Assembly (NCBI RefSeq): GCF_000711885.1
Contig: NZ_JONK01000024.1
Coordinates: 27,825-91,824, forward strand
Reading direction: 5' to 3'
DNA from: Chromobacterium haemolyticum DSM 19808
GTDB lineage: Bacteria > Pseudomonadota > Gammaproteobacteria > Burkholderiales > Chromobacteriaceae
Length of the DNA stretch: 64,000 nucleotides
Shown here: piece after piece, positions 10,607 through 21,060 of the stretch
Position numbering within the stretch: position 1 is the first letter of the stretch
How the letters are laid out: each line of letters starts with the position of its first letter
Made by a program: the position numbers and the translations under genes
The notes under the pieces: generated by a model
Told to the model about the DNA's origin: nothing
What the model saw: the letters and a program-made list of their open reading frames with translations, nothing else
The model's database searches: none

Positions 10607-11284
10607 TTACTTCTTCTCAACCAGGGACTCTTTAACCGCGTCGATGGTCAGCTCAACGCGACGATCAGACTCGATGCATTCCTTGATAGCCAGGTTCTGC
10701 TTGGAACCTTTCTTCTGGTATTTCGGGAATTTGGCCTTGCACTCGGCAGTCATCTTGGCTTCGGCGGCGCCGCGACCTACGGAGGTCACTTTTTCAGCCG
10801 GAACGCCAGCAGCGATGAAGTAGCCTTTAACAGCGTCGGCGCGCTCTTGCGACAGACGGTTGTTGTAAGCAGCGGAACCCATGAAGTCGGTGTAGCCAGC
10901 AACTTCAACGGACTTCAGGTAGCCTTTGCCAGCGTTGGCTTTCAGCTTTTCAACCAGCGGGTCCAGTTCGTTCTTGGCATCAGCGCGCAGCTTGGCCTTG
11001 TCGAAGTCGAACAGCACTTTAGCGGACAGGGTGACTTTTTCTTTTTCGGAAACCAGCACCGGCTTCGGAGCTTCTGCTACCGGCTTGGCAGCTTCGCGAT
11101 CGCCACATTCAACCAGGCCGTCTTTAGCCTTGTCGAAGAAGTTGGTTCTCCAGCACTCGCCGTAGTTGTTGCGAGTCACGGATTCGGTGGACTGGTCAAC
11201 GGCATAGCCAGGTTTAGCAGCAAAAGCGCTAGCGGAAACCAACAGAGCAGCAACCAGGGCGCTCAGTTTCAGCTGTTTAGTCAT
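10607..11284 (-). CDS. OmpA-family outer membrane protein without barrel (RmpM/class 4-like)
   Basis: 225 residues with a clear Sec signal peptide (MTKQLKLSALVAALLVSASAF, cleavage near AFA-AKPG). The mature N-terminus is short and carries two cysteines (YGECWRTN and VECGDRE) that could form a disulfide. The rest is an OmpA peptidoglycan-binding domain with FDFDKAKLR, VAGYTDFMGSAAYN, LSQERADAV and ESDRRVEL. There is no eight-strand barrel, so the architecture matches neisserial RmpM, which anchors porins to peptidoglycan. A GAGGG ribosome binding site and a near-consensus promoter indicate high expression. The gene stands alone between two terminators. Confidence 0.9.
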   Translation of the reverse strand: MTKQLKLSALVAALLVSASAFAAKPGYAVDQSTESVTRNNYGECWRTNFFDKAKDGLVECGDREAAKPVAEAPKPVLVSEKEKVTLSAKVLFDFDKAKLRADAKNELDPLVEKLKANAGKGYLKSVEVAGYTDFMGSAAYNNRLSQERADAVKGYFIAAGVPAEKVTSVGRGAAEAKMTAECKAKFPKYQKKGSKQNLAIKECIESDRRVELTIDAVKESLVEKK

Positions 11285-11403
11285 GTTATTCCCTCTTTAA
11301 TCTATAAAATGGGTAGCAATGCGGGCTGACGCAAAGACCACACGAACAATTTTACTGCAAACAACAGGGTGATCTGCAAACTGTGTTTATGCAGTTAACC
11401 CGC

Positions 11404-11432
11404 ACTATAGAAACGCTGCAACCCCATGTCAA
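11404..11432 (-). promoter_or_regulatory. Strong sigma-70 promoter of the ompA-like gene
   Basis: On the minus strand, TTGACA (perfect -35) is followed by a 17-bp spacer and TATAGT. The predicted leader is about 110 nt long, room enough for a small-RNA target or a stabilising 5' structure. Confidence 0.8.
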
Positions 11433-11466
11433 CTTAGGACGCCACAGATTGAGAGCAATCCGTTGC

Positions 11467-11494
11467 AAAAAAACGTCAAAAAAAGCGTTTTTTT
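11467..11494 (-). terminator. Weak A/T-rich hairpin after the cys operon
   Basis: AAAAAAACG and CGTTTTTTT can pair around a 10-nt loop, about 30 bp beyond the stop codon of the DUF934 gene. The stem is poor in GC, so termination strength is doubtful. Confidence 0.4.
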
Positions 11495-11522
11495 GTGGCC
11501 TCTGTCTCGCATAAACCACACA

Positions 11523-12018
11523 TTACAGCGATGTGACGCGCCTACGAAACAGTGGCAGCGGATTGAGCACAGTAGCCTGATAGTTTTCGCTAAAAGTATT
11601 AAAACCATCCAGCGAAGATTCCAGCGCCTTGCCATCCTTAATGGCGAATGCATCAAAACCGACTTGCGCCATGGAGTGCAGTAAGTCTTGCCAGACATCC
11701 CCAATCGCCCGCAGTTCCCCGCGATAGCCGTAACGCTCGCGCAGCAAGCGGGCATGACTGTAGCCGCGGCCATCGGTAAAGGCCGGAAAATCGACGGCGA
11801 TCAACTCCAGCTCTGGCAAATCGGCCAGTAGCTGTGCGGGATCCTCGTCCGGCCCTAGCCAAACCCCCACCCGCGCAGCATGGCTGCGCCAGAACGCGCG
11901 CCTCTCCAGCCAATCGGACAGCGGCACGATCACATTGCCGCCCGCCGCGACTTCCGGCAACTGGCCGTTTTCGTCCCTGCGCAGCAGACTCCAATCGTCC
12001 GGCCGGACTTGTCCCTGT

Positions 12019-12035
<17 letters not shown>
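11523..12035 (-). CDS. DUF934 protein of the sulfite reduction operon
   Basis: 170 residues from an ATG at 12035 preceded by AAGGAG. The frame is open to 12095, but the upstream part lies in cysI. The protein shows the DUF934 pattern: a conserved N-terminal VIVPLSDWLE, then VGVWLGPDEDP, DFPAFTDGRGYSHARLLRERYGY and FDAFAIKDG. DUF934 proteins are encoded next to cysI in many betaproteobacteria and are presumed to help assimilatory sulfite reduction, but the biochemical role is not established. The start overlaps the cysI 3' end by 17 bp, so it is translationally coupled. Confidence 0.85.
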
Positions 12036-13677
<1,642 letters not shown>

Positions 13678-13696
13678 GGTGCTCTTTCAGACGGCG

Positions 13697-14401
13697 CTAT
13701 GCCGGACGTTTCAACGGGCTGGCCTTGACGTGCAGGCCGCACTCCTTGGAATCGGGGTTTTCCCACCACCAGCGTCCAGCTCGGACGTCCTCGCCCACCG
13801 AAATGGCCCGGGTACAGGGCGCGCAGCCGATGGAAGGATAATGGCGGTCATGCAGGGCGTTGTAGGGCACTTCGTGCGCGCGCAGGTAGTCCCAGACATC
13901 ACGCTCGCTCCAGTCCAGCAGCGGGCTGTATTTTTGCAGGCCGTTGTCGGCGTCGTATTCGCTGACCTGCAGGTCCTGACGCGTCGGCGACTGTTCGCGC
14001 CGCAACCCCGTGATCCAGGCGGACCGCCCGGCCAGCGCGCGCCGCAGCGGCTCCAGCTTGCGTACCTGGCAACAGGACTTGCGCGCGTCCACGCTGCGGT
14101 AAAAGCCGTTGATGCCATGGAGACCGACGTATTGCTCGACCGCGGCGGCCTGAGGGAAATACACGGCGACTGGGTGGCTGGGGTAGCGCTCTTCCACCCG
14201 TTGCATCAGATCGTAGGTTTCCGCCGGCAGGCGGCCGGTGTCCAGGCTAAAGGCCGCTATGCCCAGCCCCAGACGGGCGATCAGATCGGTCAGCACCATG
14301 TCCTCCGCGCCGTAGCTGTTGGCCAGCACGGCGTCCGGATGCGCGGCGGCGATCGTCCTGAGGCAGGCGACGGTGGCGTCCAGTTTTGCTTCCAGGCTCA
14401 T
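13697..14401 (-). CDS. cysH: Adenylylsulfate (APS)/PAPS reductase
   Basis: 234 residues. Reduces activated sulfate to sulfite with thioredoxin or glutaredoxin. It carries the cysteine pairs Cys110-Cys111 and Cys193-x2-Cys196 that bind a [4Fe-4S] cluster in the APS-specific enzymes, plus the catalytic Cys221 in SKECGLH. The enterobacterial PAPS reductase lacks the cluster cysteines, so APS is the likely substrate. The PP-loop region is SYGAEDMVL (29-37). A good ribosome binding site (GGAGTCTCTG) precedes the ATG. It is the first gene of the cysH-cysI-DUF934 unit, divergent from cysB, which probably controls it. Confidence 0.94.
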   Translation of the reverse strand: MSLEAKLDATVACLRTIAAAHPDAVLANSYGAEDMVLTDLIARLGLGIAAFSLDTGRLPAETYDLMQRVEERYPSHPVAVYFPQAAAVEQYVGLHGINGFYRSVDARKSCCQVRKLEPLRRALAGRSAWITGLRREQSPTRQDLQVSEYDADNGLQKYSPLLDWSERDVWDYLRAHEVPYNALHDRHYPSIGCAPCTRAISVGEDVRAGRWWWENPDSKECGLHVKASPLKRPA

Positions 14402-14513
14402 CAGAGACTCCAGGCAGGAAATTTCATGACAATCCTACCCAAGCCGCTTATAAACCGAAAAGAATATTGTGTTAGTATTTAATTACTACAGGTTTTATAG
14501 AGGATGGCGTCGC
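14402..14513. promoter_or_regulatory. Divergent cysH/cysB control region
   Basis: 112 bp between the cysH and cysB starts, with an A/T-rich centre (about 14450-14500) that is unusual in this GC-rich DNA. CysB and its relatives bind such regions upstream of cys genes. No individual site or promoter could be assigned with confidence. Confidence 0.4.
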
Positions 14514-15458
14514 ATGAAGCTGCAACAACTGCGTTACTTGGTGGAGGTGGCCAAGCAAGGGCTGAACGTCTCGGAAGCCGCGGAAAAACTGCACACCTCG
14601 CAGCCGGGCATTTCCAAGCAGATCCGGCTGCTGGAGGATGAACTGGGCATCCAGGTCTTCATCCGCAACGGCAAGCGGGTGGTTTCAGTGTCCGAGCCCG
14701 GCAAAGAGGTGCTGCGCATCTCGGAGCGCATTCTGCGCGAAGCGCAGAATCTGAAACGGGTGGGCGACGAATTCTCCAAAGAGGCGGAAGGCGCGCTGAC
14801 CATCGCCACCACGCACACCCAAGCACGCTACGCGCTGCCGCCGGCCATCGCCGAATTCGTTCGACGTTACCCCAAAGTGAGGCTGTCGATCAAGCAGGGG
14901 AGCCCCACCCAGATCTGCGAAATGGTGGTGTCCGGCGAAGCCGACCTCGCCATCGCCACCGAAGGCATCGCTTTGTACAAAGAATTGGCGATGCTGCCCT
15001 GCTATGAATGGAACCGTTCCATCGTGGTGCAGGAAGGACACGAGCTGACGGGGTTGGATCGCCCGCTGACGCTGGCGGACATCGCCCGCTACCCCATCGT
15101 CACCTACGACTTCGCCTTCGCCGGCCGCTCCAAGATCAACAAAGCTTTCGCCGACCAGGGCCTGGCGCCCAACGTGGTGCTGACCGCGATCGATACCGAC
15201 GTGATCAAGACCTATGTCGGCCTGGGACTGGGCATAGGCATCATCGCCAGCATGGCTTACGAGCCGGAGCGCGACGTCAATCTGCAATTGCTGGACGCCG
15301 GCCATCTGTTCGAACCGTCCACGACCAAGATCGGCATCCGCAAGGACGCCTATCTGCGCGGCTTCGCCTACACCTTTATCGAGCTGTTCGCGCCGCATTT
15401 GCACCGACGCGAAGTCGAAGCCGCTCTGCTGGCCCGGGACCCGGACAGCGAGGATTGA
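14514..15458 (+). CDS. cysB: LysR-type regulator CysB
   Basis: 314 residues from the ATG at 14514, which follows GAGG. An in-frame start at 14469 has no such support. The sequence opens with the CysB-type MKLQQLRYLVEVAKQGLNV and a winged helix (LHTSQPGISKQIRLLEDELG). The effector domain contains the inducer-binding TTHTQARYALPP and KQGSPTQI motifs known for O-acetylserine/N-acetylserine sensing in CysB. Divergent placement from cysH-cysI fits control of sulfate assimilation. Confidence 0.95.
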   Translation: MKLQQLRYLVEVAKQGLNVSEAAEKLHTSQPGISKQIRLLEDELGIQVFIRNGKRVVSVSEPGKEVLRISERILREAQNLKRVGDEFSKEAEGALTIATTHTQARYALPPAIAEFVRRYPKVRLSIKQGSPTQICEMVVSGEADLAIATEGIALYKELAMLPCYEWNRSIVVQEGHELTGLDRPLTLADIARYPIVTYDFAFAGRSKINKAFADQGLAPNVVLTAIDTDVIKTYVGLGLGIGIIASMAYEPERDVNLQLLDAGHLFEPSTTKIGIRKDAYLRGFAYTFIELFAPHLHRREVEAALLARDPDSED

Positions 15459-15480
15459 AGCCTCCGTGGCCCGACAAAGC

Positions 15481-15506
15481 AAAACGCCCCGACATCGGGG
15501 CGTTTT
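15481..15506. terminator. Bidirectional terminator between cysB and the SDR gene
   Basis: AAAACGCCCCGA and TCGGGGCGTTTT form a perfect hairpin between two convergent genes, with A and T tracts on both sides. Confidence 0.9.
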
Positions 15507-15525
15507 CACGTGCGGGCGCGAAGAA

Positions 15526-16266
15526 TCAGAGCGTCAGGCCGCCAGTCACTTCGATGGCCGCGCCGTTGATGTAGCTGGCTTCGTCGGACGCCAGGAAGGC
15601 GTAGACGTTGGCGATCTCGGTCGGATCGGCCATGCGCCGCATCGGCACTTTGTCCTCCATCGCCTGAATCACCTTCTCCGGCATCGATTGCAGGATGGGG
15701 GTGGCAACGAAGCCCGGGCACACCGCGTTGGCGCGAATGCCTTTTTTGCCCAATTCCTTGGCCCAGGTTTTGACGAAGCCAATGACGCCGAACTTGGACG
15801 CAGCGTAGTTGGTCTGGCCGAAGTTGCCGTAGACACCCACCACCGAGGACGCGTTCAGAATCACGCCGCCGCCCTGCTCCACCATGGTGTCGATCACCGC
15901 GCGGGCACAGTTGTAAACGCCTTTCAGATTGATGTCGATCACCTTGTCGAACTGGTCTTCGGTCATCTTCATCAGTTGAGCGTCCATGACGATGCCGGCG
16001 TTGTTGACCAGAACGTCGATGCGGCCGCGGCGGTTTTTCAGATCGGCAACCATGTCCGCGATCTGCCCCTTATTCGTCACATCCACCTTGTAGCCGATGG
16101 CTTCGCCGCCAGCCTGCTGCAACTCCTCTACCACCGCGTTAACAGCGTCCAGATTGAGGTCGCAAACGGCGACGACCGCGCCTTCTTTAACGAATTTCTC
16201 GGCTGTCGCCTTGCCGATGCCGCTGGCGGCGCCGGTGATGATGGAGACTTTACCTTTCAAGCGCAT
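15526..16266 (-). CDS. Short-chain dehydrogenase/reductase, FabG/PhaB-like
   Basis: 246 residues of the classical SDR fold. The cofactor loop TGAASGIG is at residues 11-18, NNAG at 88-91, and the catalytic Ser141, Tyr154 and Lys158 are in place. The ending [13 protein letters not shown] is typical of 3-oxoacyl-ACP or acetoacetyl-CoA reductases. Asp at the end of beta-2 (AVCDLNLD) hints at NADH rather than NADPH preference. No fab or pha neighbours are present, so the substrate is open. AAGGAA precedes the ATG. Confidence 0.85.
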   Translation of the reverse strand: MRLKGKVSIITGAASGIGKATAEKFVKEGAVVAVCDLNLDAVNAVVEELQQAGGEAIGYKVDVTNKGQIADMVADLKNRRGRIDVLVNNAGIVMDAQLMKMTEDQFDKVIDINLKGVYNCARAVIDTMVEQGGGVILNASSVVGVYGNFGQTNYAASKFGVIGFVKTWAKELGKKGIRANAVCPGFVATPILQSMPEKVIQAMEDKVPMRRMADPTEIANVYAFLASDEASYINGAAIEVTGGLTL

Positions 16267-16482
16267 GGATTTTCCTTACTGACTTTGTAGATGACAGGCA
16301 ATCCGTCCAGAGGCCGGACTCACAACTCCACCATCGACCACCTATGGCCAAATACCTGTTTTTATTGGTTATTTTTTAAAGCAAAAAGAAAAGCGGAAGT
16401 TTGTGCGCCGCAGCCATTGCAGTGCACAAGACGCACTGCAATATAGCGCACTCACTCCCGCCGGTAAAGCAACTGCTCTACA

Positions 16483-16507
16483 GGTCAGTTACCGAGTGTA
16501 ACCGACC
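16483..16507 (-). terminator. Stem-loop beyond the ABC-F gene, no T-run
   Basis: GGTCAGTTAC and GTAACCGACC pair with one mismatch around a 5-nt loop, 12 bp past the stop codon of the ABC-F gene. There is no uridine tract, so it may only protect the 3' end. The rest of 16267-16519 shows no other clear signal. Confidence 0.35.
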
Positions 16508-16519
16508 ATAAGCAGCAAC

Positions 16520-18151
16520 TTACTCCAGGCCTTTGCTGGCCAAGTAGTCTTCGTAGTTGCCGGTGTAGTAGTCGTACCCGCCCTTGCCGTCCAGCTCCAA
16601 CACATGCGTCGCCAGCGAGCTGACGAACTGACGGTCGTGGGAGACAAAGATCAAGGTGCCCTTGTACTTCTCCAGCGCCATGTTCAGGGATTCGATCGAC
16701 TCCATGTCCATATGGTTGGTCGGCTCATCCATAATCATCACATTCGGCTTTTGCAGGATCAGCTTGCCGTACAGCATGCGGCCCTTCTCGCCGCCGGACA
16801 GCACGCGCACCGGCTTGCCCACCTCGTCGCCACCAAACAACAGACGGCCCAGCGTGCCGCGGATCACCTGCTCGTCGTCGCCTTCCTGGCCCCATTCGCG
16901 CATCCATTCCGTCAGCGTCATGTCGCTGTCGAAATCGGCCTCGTGGTCCTGGGCGAAATAGCCCACCTGGGCTTTCTCCGCCCATTTGATCGAGCCGTGG
17001 TCAGCGCTCAGGCCTTCGGCGAACTGCGCGTCAAAGGCGCCGGCCAGCAATTTAACCAGCGAGGTCTTGCCCGCGCCGTTAGGGCCGATAATGGCCAAGC
17101 GGGCCCCTGCCTCCAGGATCAGGCTCAAATCCTTGAACAGGACTTTGGTATCGTAAGCCTTATTGAGGTGATCCACCTCCACCGCCTGACGGTGCAGTTT
17201 GAACTTGTCGTCCATTTCAAAACGAATGAACGGGTTTTGACGGCTGGACGGCTTCACTTCCACCATTTCGGACTTCAGCTTGTCCACCTGCTTCAGTCGG
17301 CTGGTCGCCTGGCGCGCCTTGGACTTGTTGGCAGAGAAGCGGGCCACGAACTCTTGCAGTTCCTGGATACGTTCCTTGGCCTTGCTGTTGGACGACAACT
17401 GGCGTTCGCGCGCCTGGGCCGACGCGATCATGTAGTCGTCGTAATTGCCCGGGTAGATACGAATGGTGTTGTAGTCCAAATCCGCCATGTGGGTGCACAC
17501 CGAATTCAGGAAGTGACGGTCGTGCGAAATGATGATCATGGTGGAGTTGCGCTCGTTGAGCACGTTTTCCAACCAGCGGATGGTGTTGATGTCCAGGTTG
17601 TTGGTGGGTTCGTCCAGCAACAGGATGTCCGGATTGGAGAACAGAGCCTGAGCCAGCAAAACACGCAATTTCCAGCCCGGCGCCACTTCGCTCATCGGGC
17701 CGGCGTGCTGTTCCACCGGAATGCCCACGCCCATCAGCAGTTCGCCGGCGCGCGCCTCGGCGGTGTAGCCGTCGTATTCGGCGAACTTGGCTTCCAGTTC
17801 GGCGGCGTGCATGTAATCGTCTTCGCTGGCTTCCGGGTTGGCATAGATGGCGTCGCGTTCGCTCATCGCCGCCCACATTTCGGAATGCCCCATCATCACC
17901 ACGTCGATGACGCGCTGATCTTCATAGGCGAACTGATCCTGGCGCAGCTTACCCAGGCGCAGGCCGTTCTCAATGGCCACCTCGCCGCTGGTCTGCTCCA
18001 GGTCGCCACCCAGAATCTTCATAAAAGTGGATTTGCCGGAACCGTTGGCGCCGATCAGGCCATAACGGTTGCCTTCGCCAAATTTGACGGAAACCTTTTC
18101 GAACAAAGGTTTGACGCCAAACTGCATGGTAATATTGCTTGTGGTAATCAC
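16520..18151 (-). CDS. ybiT: ABC-F ATPase, YbiT type
   Basis: 543 residues from a GTG start at 18151 (AAGGA upstream). The longer frame to 18241 adds a segment unlike the family. Two ABC domains in tandem and no membrane segments: Walker [10 protein letters not shown] and GPNGAGKTS, Walker [12 protein letters not shown] and [11 protein letters not shown], with one full signature ([12 protein letters not shown]) and one degenerate ([12 protein letters not shown]), as in E. coli YbiT. The linker between domains is the ribosome-contacting P-site tRNA interaction motif region (residues roughly 230-290). ABC-F proteins act on translating ribosomes. A second family member, EttA, is encoded at 51263. 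Confidence 0.9.
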   Translation of the reverse strand: MITTSNITMQFGVKPLFEKVSVKFGEGNRYGLIGANGSGKSTFMKILGGDLEQTSGEVAIENGLRLGKLRQDQFAYEDQRVIDVVMMGHSEMWAAMSERDAIYANPEASEDDYMHAAELEAKFAEYDGYTAEARAGELLMGVGIPVEQHAGPMSEVAPGWKLRVLLAQALFSNPDILLLDEPTNNLDINTIRWLENVLNERNSTMIIISHDRHFLNSVCTHMADLDYNTIRIYPGNYDDYMIASAQARERQLSSNSKAKERIQELQEFVARFSANKSKARQATSRLKQVDKLKSEMVEVKPSSRQNPFIRFEMDDKFKLHRQAVEVDHLNKAYDTKVLFKDLSLILEAGARLAIIGPNGAGKTSLVKLLAGAFDAQFAEGLSADHGSIKWAEKAQVGYFAQDHEADFDSDMTLTEWMREWGQEGDDEQVIRGTLGRLLFGGDEVGKPVRVLSGGEKGRMLYGKLILQKPNVMIMDEPTNHMDMESIESLNMALEKYKGTLIFVSHDRQFVSSLATHVLELDGKGGYDYYTGNYEDYLASKGLE

Positions 18152-18259
18152 GCTTAGGGATCCTTCAGCCAAATAGCCGTAAGTATCGGAAAAACGTGGG
18201 ATTCTAGCACAGTGCAGGCGTTTTCCCGAACCGTCCGTCAAGGAAACGCCGCCTACCTT

Positions 18260-18287
18260 TTGCCAGCTTCTCGAATTCCGCTACAAT
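18260..18287 (+). promoter_or_regulatory. Candidate sigma-70 promoter of dapA-bamC
   Basis: TTGCCA and TACAAT are separated by 16 bp and lie about 40 bp before the dapA ATG. Each hexamer differs from consensus by one base. Confidence 0.55.
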
Positions 18288-18326
18288 CGTAAGCCTTGTT
18301 TTCTATTCCCTGAGATAGGCTGAACT

Positions 18327-19202
18327 ATGCTTACCGGCAGCTTGGTCGCCCTGGTCACCCCGATGTCCGCAGACGGCTCGGTCGACTACGAGGCACTGCG
18401 ACGACTCGTCGATTTCCATATTGAGAATGGCACCGACGGCATTGTCGCGGTTGGCACCACTGGCGAATCCGCCACATTGAACGTGACCGAGCACATCGCC
18501 GTGGTCAAGGCGGTTGTGAAATACGCCGCCGGCCGCGTCAAAGTCGTCGCCGGCGCCGGCGGCAACTCCACGGCCGAAGCGATCGAACTGAGCCACTTGT
18601 CTCAGGAGGTTGGCGCCGATTACGTGTTGTCGGTCGTGCCTTATTACAACAAGCCCACTCAGGAAGGTCTTTACCAGCATTTCAAAGCGATCGCCGATGC
18701 CAGCAAGCTGCCGGTCATCCTTTATAACGTGCCCGGCCGCACCGTTGCCGACATGAGCAACGACACCGCGCTGCGCCTGGCCGCCCACCCCAACATCGTC
18801 GGCCTGAAAGACGCCACCGGCGACATCGGCCGCGCCTGTGATCTGGTCATGCGCGTTCCGGACGGCTTCACCCTCTACTCCGGGGACGACGCCACCGGCA
18901 TGGCTTTCATGCTGTGCGGCGGCCATGGCGTGATCTCGGTCACCGCCAATATCGCGCCCAAATTGATGAGCGAGCTTTGCAAAGCCGCCACCGGCGGCAA
19001 CGCCAAGCTGGCTCGCGAAATCAACGACAAGCTGCAAGGCCTGCACAAGCAGCTGTTTATCGAACCCAACCCGATTCCGGCCAAGTGGGCGCTGGCGCGG
19101 ATGAACCGGATTCCCTCCGGCATACGCCTGCCGCTGACGCCGCTGTCCATCGACGCGCAAGCCTCCGTGGAAGCGGCGATGAAACAAGCCGACATCCTTT
19201 AA
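18327..19202 (+). CDS. dapA: 4-hydroxy-tetrahydrodipicolinate synthase
   Basis: 291 residues. Condenses aspartate semialdehyde with pyruvate in the lysine/diaminopimelate pathway. The Schiff-base Lys161 (GLKDATGD), catalytic Tyr133 (ILYNVPGR) and Thr44-Thr45 (GTTGES) sit at exactly the positions of the E. coli enzyme. The following gene is bamC, 31 bp away, the same order as in E. coli dapA-bamC (nlpB). Confidence 0.98.
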   Translation: MLTGSLVALVTPMSADGSVDYEALRRLVDFHIENGTDGIVAVGTTGESATLNVTEHIAVVKAVVKYAAGRVKVVAGAGGNSTAEAIELSHLSQEVGADYVLSVVPYYNKPTQEGLYQHFKAIADASKLPVILYNVPGRTVADMSNDTALRLAAHPNIVGLKDATGDIGRACDLVMRVPDGFTLYSGDDATGMAFMLCGGHGVISVTANIAPKLMSELCKAATGGNAKLAREINDKLQGLHKQLFIEPNPIPAKWALARMNRIPSGIRLPLTPLSIDAQASVEAAMKQADIL

Positions 19203-19233
19203 TCCTTCCTCTGCCGAAACGATGGGAGACCGC

Positions 19234-20361
19234 ATGAAACGAACCGCGCCCGCCGCGATTCTGCTGGCAACCGGCATTATCGCCGGTTGCAGCTCGCAAC
19301 AGCCGCTGACCAAGAAGCTGGACTACCAGTCCGACAAGCCTAAAACCGTCAACACTCTGGAAGTGCCGCCCGACCTGACCGCGCCGCAAATCCAGAACAA
19401 GTACACCATCCCCGGCGCAGCCAGCGCCGCAGCCCAAGGCGCCAAAGTCGACTCTCCGGCCCAACAGCCGGCGGCCGGCAGCTCGGTTGCGCTGAACCAG
19501 CTGGACAACGTCAAGATGGAGCGCGCCGGCACCCAACGCTGGCTGGTGGTATCCGGCAAGAGCCCGGAACAGCTGTGGCCGGCATTGAAGGCCTTCTGGC
19601 AAGACAACGGCTTCGTCATCAAGAGCGAAGACCCGGCCGTAGGCGTCATGGAAACGGACTGGGCGGAAAACCGCGCCAAGCTGCCCAACGACGGCCTGCG
19701 CAAACTGCTGGAAACCGTCGGTCTCGGCAGCGTCTACTCCACCGGCGAGCGCGACAAATTCCGCATTCGTCTGGAAAAGACCGCCAACGGCACAGAAGTC
19801 TACTTCTCCCACCGCGGCATGGAAGAAGTCTATGCCGACACAACCAAGACCAACACCATCTGGCAGCCCCGCGCCACCGACCCAGGCCTGGAAGCCGAGT
19901 TGCTGGGCCGCTTCATGATGAATCTGGGCATGGCCGAGGACAAAGCTCGCGAACAGGTCAAGCAGACGCTGAGCGCGCCGACCAAGCCGCAAACACCCAT
20001 CGTCGACGGCCAGTTGGTGCTCAGTGACGAGTTCGACCGCGCCTGGCGCCGCGTCGGCTTGGCGCTGGATCGCGTCGGCCTGGTGGTCAGCGACCGAGAC
20101 CGCTCCCAAGGCGTTTACTTCGTCAAACCGGCCAAGAGCGAAACCGATAAGAACGAATCCGGCGGCTTCTGGTCCAGCCTCGCCTTCTGGAAGAGCAACG
20201 ACGGCAAGTCCGCCAAGCCCACCGAGCAGGAATACCGCGTGCAAATCAAGGAAACCGCGCCCGGCTCCAGCACGGTGTCCATTCAGGACAAGCAGGGCAA
20301 GCCTCTGTCCGACGCGTTCAGCAAGGCCGCGCTGTCGAAATTGCAAACCGAGCTGCAATAA
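19234..20361 (+). CDS. bamC: Outer membrane assembly lipoprotein BamC
   Basis: 375 residues. A type II signal peptide ends in the lipobox IIAGC with lipidated Cys19. The start at 19234 is preferred over 19222 because GGGAG lies just upstream. After Cys19 comes the unstructured segment that contacts BamD (residues 20-90, VNTLEVPPDLTAPQ), then two helix-grip domains, first around TQRWLVVSGKSPEQLWP and second near SDEFDRAWRRVGLALDR. BamC is a component of the beta-barrel assembly machine; it follows dapA as in enterobacteria. Confidence 0.92.
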   Translation: MKRTAPAAILLATGIIAGCSSQQPLTKKLDYQSDKPKTVNTLEVPPDLTAPQIQNKYTIPGAASAAAQGAKVDSPAQQPAAGSSVALNQLDNVKMERAGTQRWLVVSGKSPEQLWPALKAFWQDNGFVIKSEDPAVGVMETDWAENRAKLPNDGLRKLLETVGLGSVYSTGERDKFRIRLEKTANGTEVYFSHRGMEEVYADTTKTNTIWQPRATDPGLEAELLGRFMMNLGMAEDKAREQVKQTLSAPTKPQTPIVDGQLVLSDEFDRAWRRVGLALDRVGLVVSDRDRSQGVYFVKPAKSETDKNESGGFWSSLAFWKSNDGKSAKPTEQEYRVQIKETAPGSSTVSIQDKQGKPLSDAFSKAALSKLQTELQ

Positions 20362-20390
20362 GACGCGAAATCAGCGCGTGCCTTAAAAAA

Positions 20391-20417
20391 GAAAAGCCCG
20401 CTATCGCGGGCTTTTCT
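20391..20417 (+). terminator. Terminator of dapA-bamC
   Basis: GAAAAGCCCGC and GCGGGCTTTTC form a symmetric hairpin 30 bp beyond the bamC stop codon. Confidence 0.88.
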
Positions 20418-20553
20418 TTGCACCTTGATTATCAAACTGCCGATCAGTTAATCCGGCCATAGACAATCAGGCAAAAATGTAACACTTTGTAGCGAACAGA
20501 CAATTGTGTTGTTTTCATGTTGCAACACCCCTTGTTCCATTTGCTACAGATAC

Positions 20554-20581
20554 AAAAAAACCGGCCATAGCCGGTTTTTTT
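20554..20581 (-). terminator. Terminator of the small lipoprotein gene
   Basis: A7-CCGGC and GCCGG-T7 form a hairpin 15 bp beyond the stop codon of the minus-strand gene. Confidence 0.85.
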
Positions 20582-20596
20582 GTCGCAGGCCAAGAA

Positions 20597-20800
20597 TTAC
20601 TTGGCAGCGGAAGCCTCAGCAGCCGGAGCGGAAGCAGCAGCCGGAGCGGAAGCTTCAGCAGCCGGAGCGGATGCCGGAGCGGCAGCCGGAGCGGATGCTT
20701 CAACAGCAGGAGCGGAAGCTTCAGCCGGAGCTTCAGCTTTCTTACCGCAAGCGGACAGGGCTACAGCCAGCAGGGCAGCAACGAGGAGCGACTGTTTCAT
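20597..20800 (-). CDS. Small Ala/Pro/Ser-rich lipoprotein
   Basis: 67 residues. The N-terminus is a lipoprotein signal (MKQSLLVAALLAVALSAC, lipobox LSAC, Cys18). The mature 50 residues are built almost only from Ala, Pro, Ser and Glu in repeated EASAPA/PASAPAAEA units, with two lysines after the Cys. Such a chain should be disordered, like a tether in the periplasm. The DNA under it is a degenerate 18-bp tandem repeat. No known family was recognised; the gene has its own terminator and stands alone. Confidence 0.75.
   Translation of the reverse strand: MKQSLLVAALLAVALSACGKKAEAPAEASAPAVEASAPAAAPASAPAAEASAPAAASAPAAEASAAK
20606..20730. repeat. Degenerate tandem repeat inside the small lipoprotein gene
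   Basis: Units close to GCAGCCGGAGCGGAAGC recur about six times with small changes, encoding the SAPA(A)EA stretches. Unit length is a multiple of three where it can be measured, so copy changes would keep the frame. Confidence 0.65.
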
Positions 20801-21060
20801 TTTTTCATTACCTTTGAGGATAAGTTGAACAAGACGTCAGTTATCGCACGGTCTTCGAAATAAGCCGGGCGACTGAAAATCCATCAGTGCGCAAATTGTA
20901 TCACGAAAAAAAAGGCTGTATAGGGGGCAAAATTCCAAAAAAACACCTTTGCCCATAATCCTCTTCCGCAAAGCAGCATAGCCACAAAAACGGGCGTTTA
21001 CCCCTGTCGTTGAGGCCAGAATTTGTCGATATCACTTGCGCATCCGAACAATTTCTGTGG
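20801..21060. other. Intergenic stretch between the small lipoprotein and roxA
   Basis: 260 bp, A/T-richer than the surroundings. It should hold the promoter of the lipoprotein gene; a TACAAT hexamer occurs on the minus strand near 20895-20900, without a convincing -35. Nothing else was recognised. Confidence 0.4.

Noticed and set aside
16604..18157. 517-codon plus-strand frame opposite the ABC-F gene
   Set aside because: Shadow frame; both Walker motifs are on the other strand.
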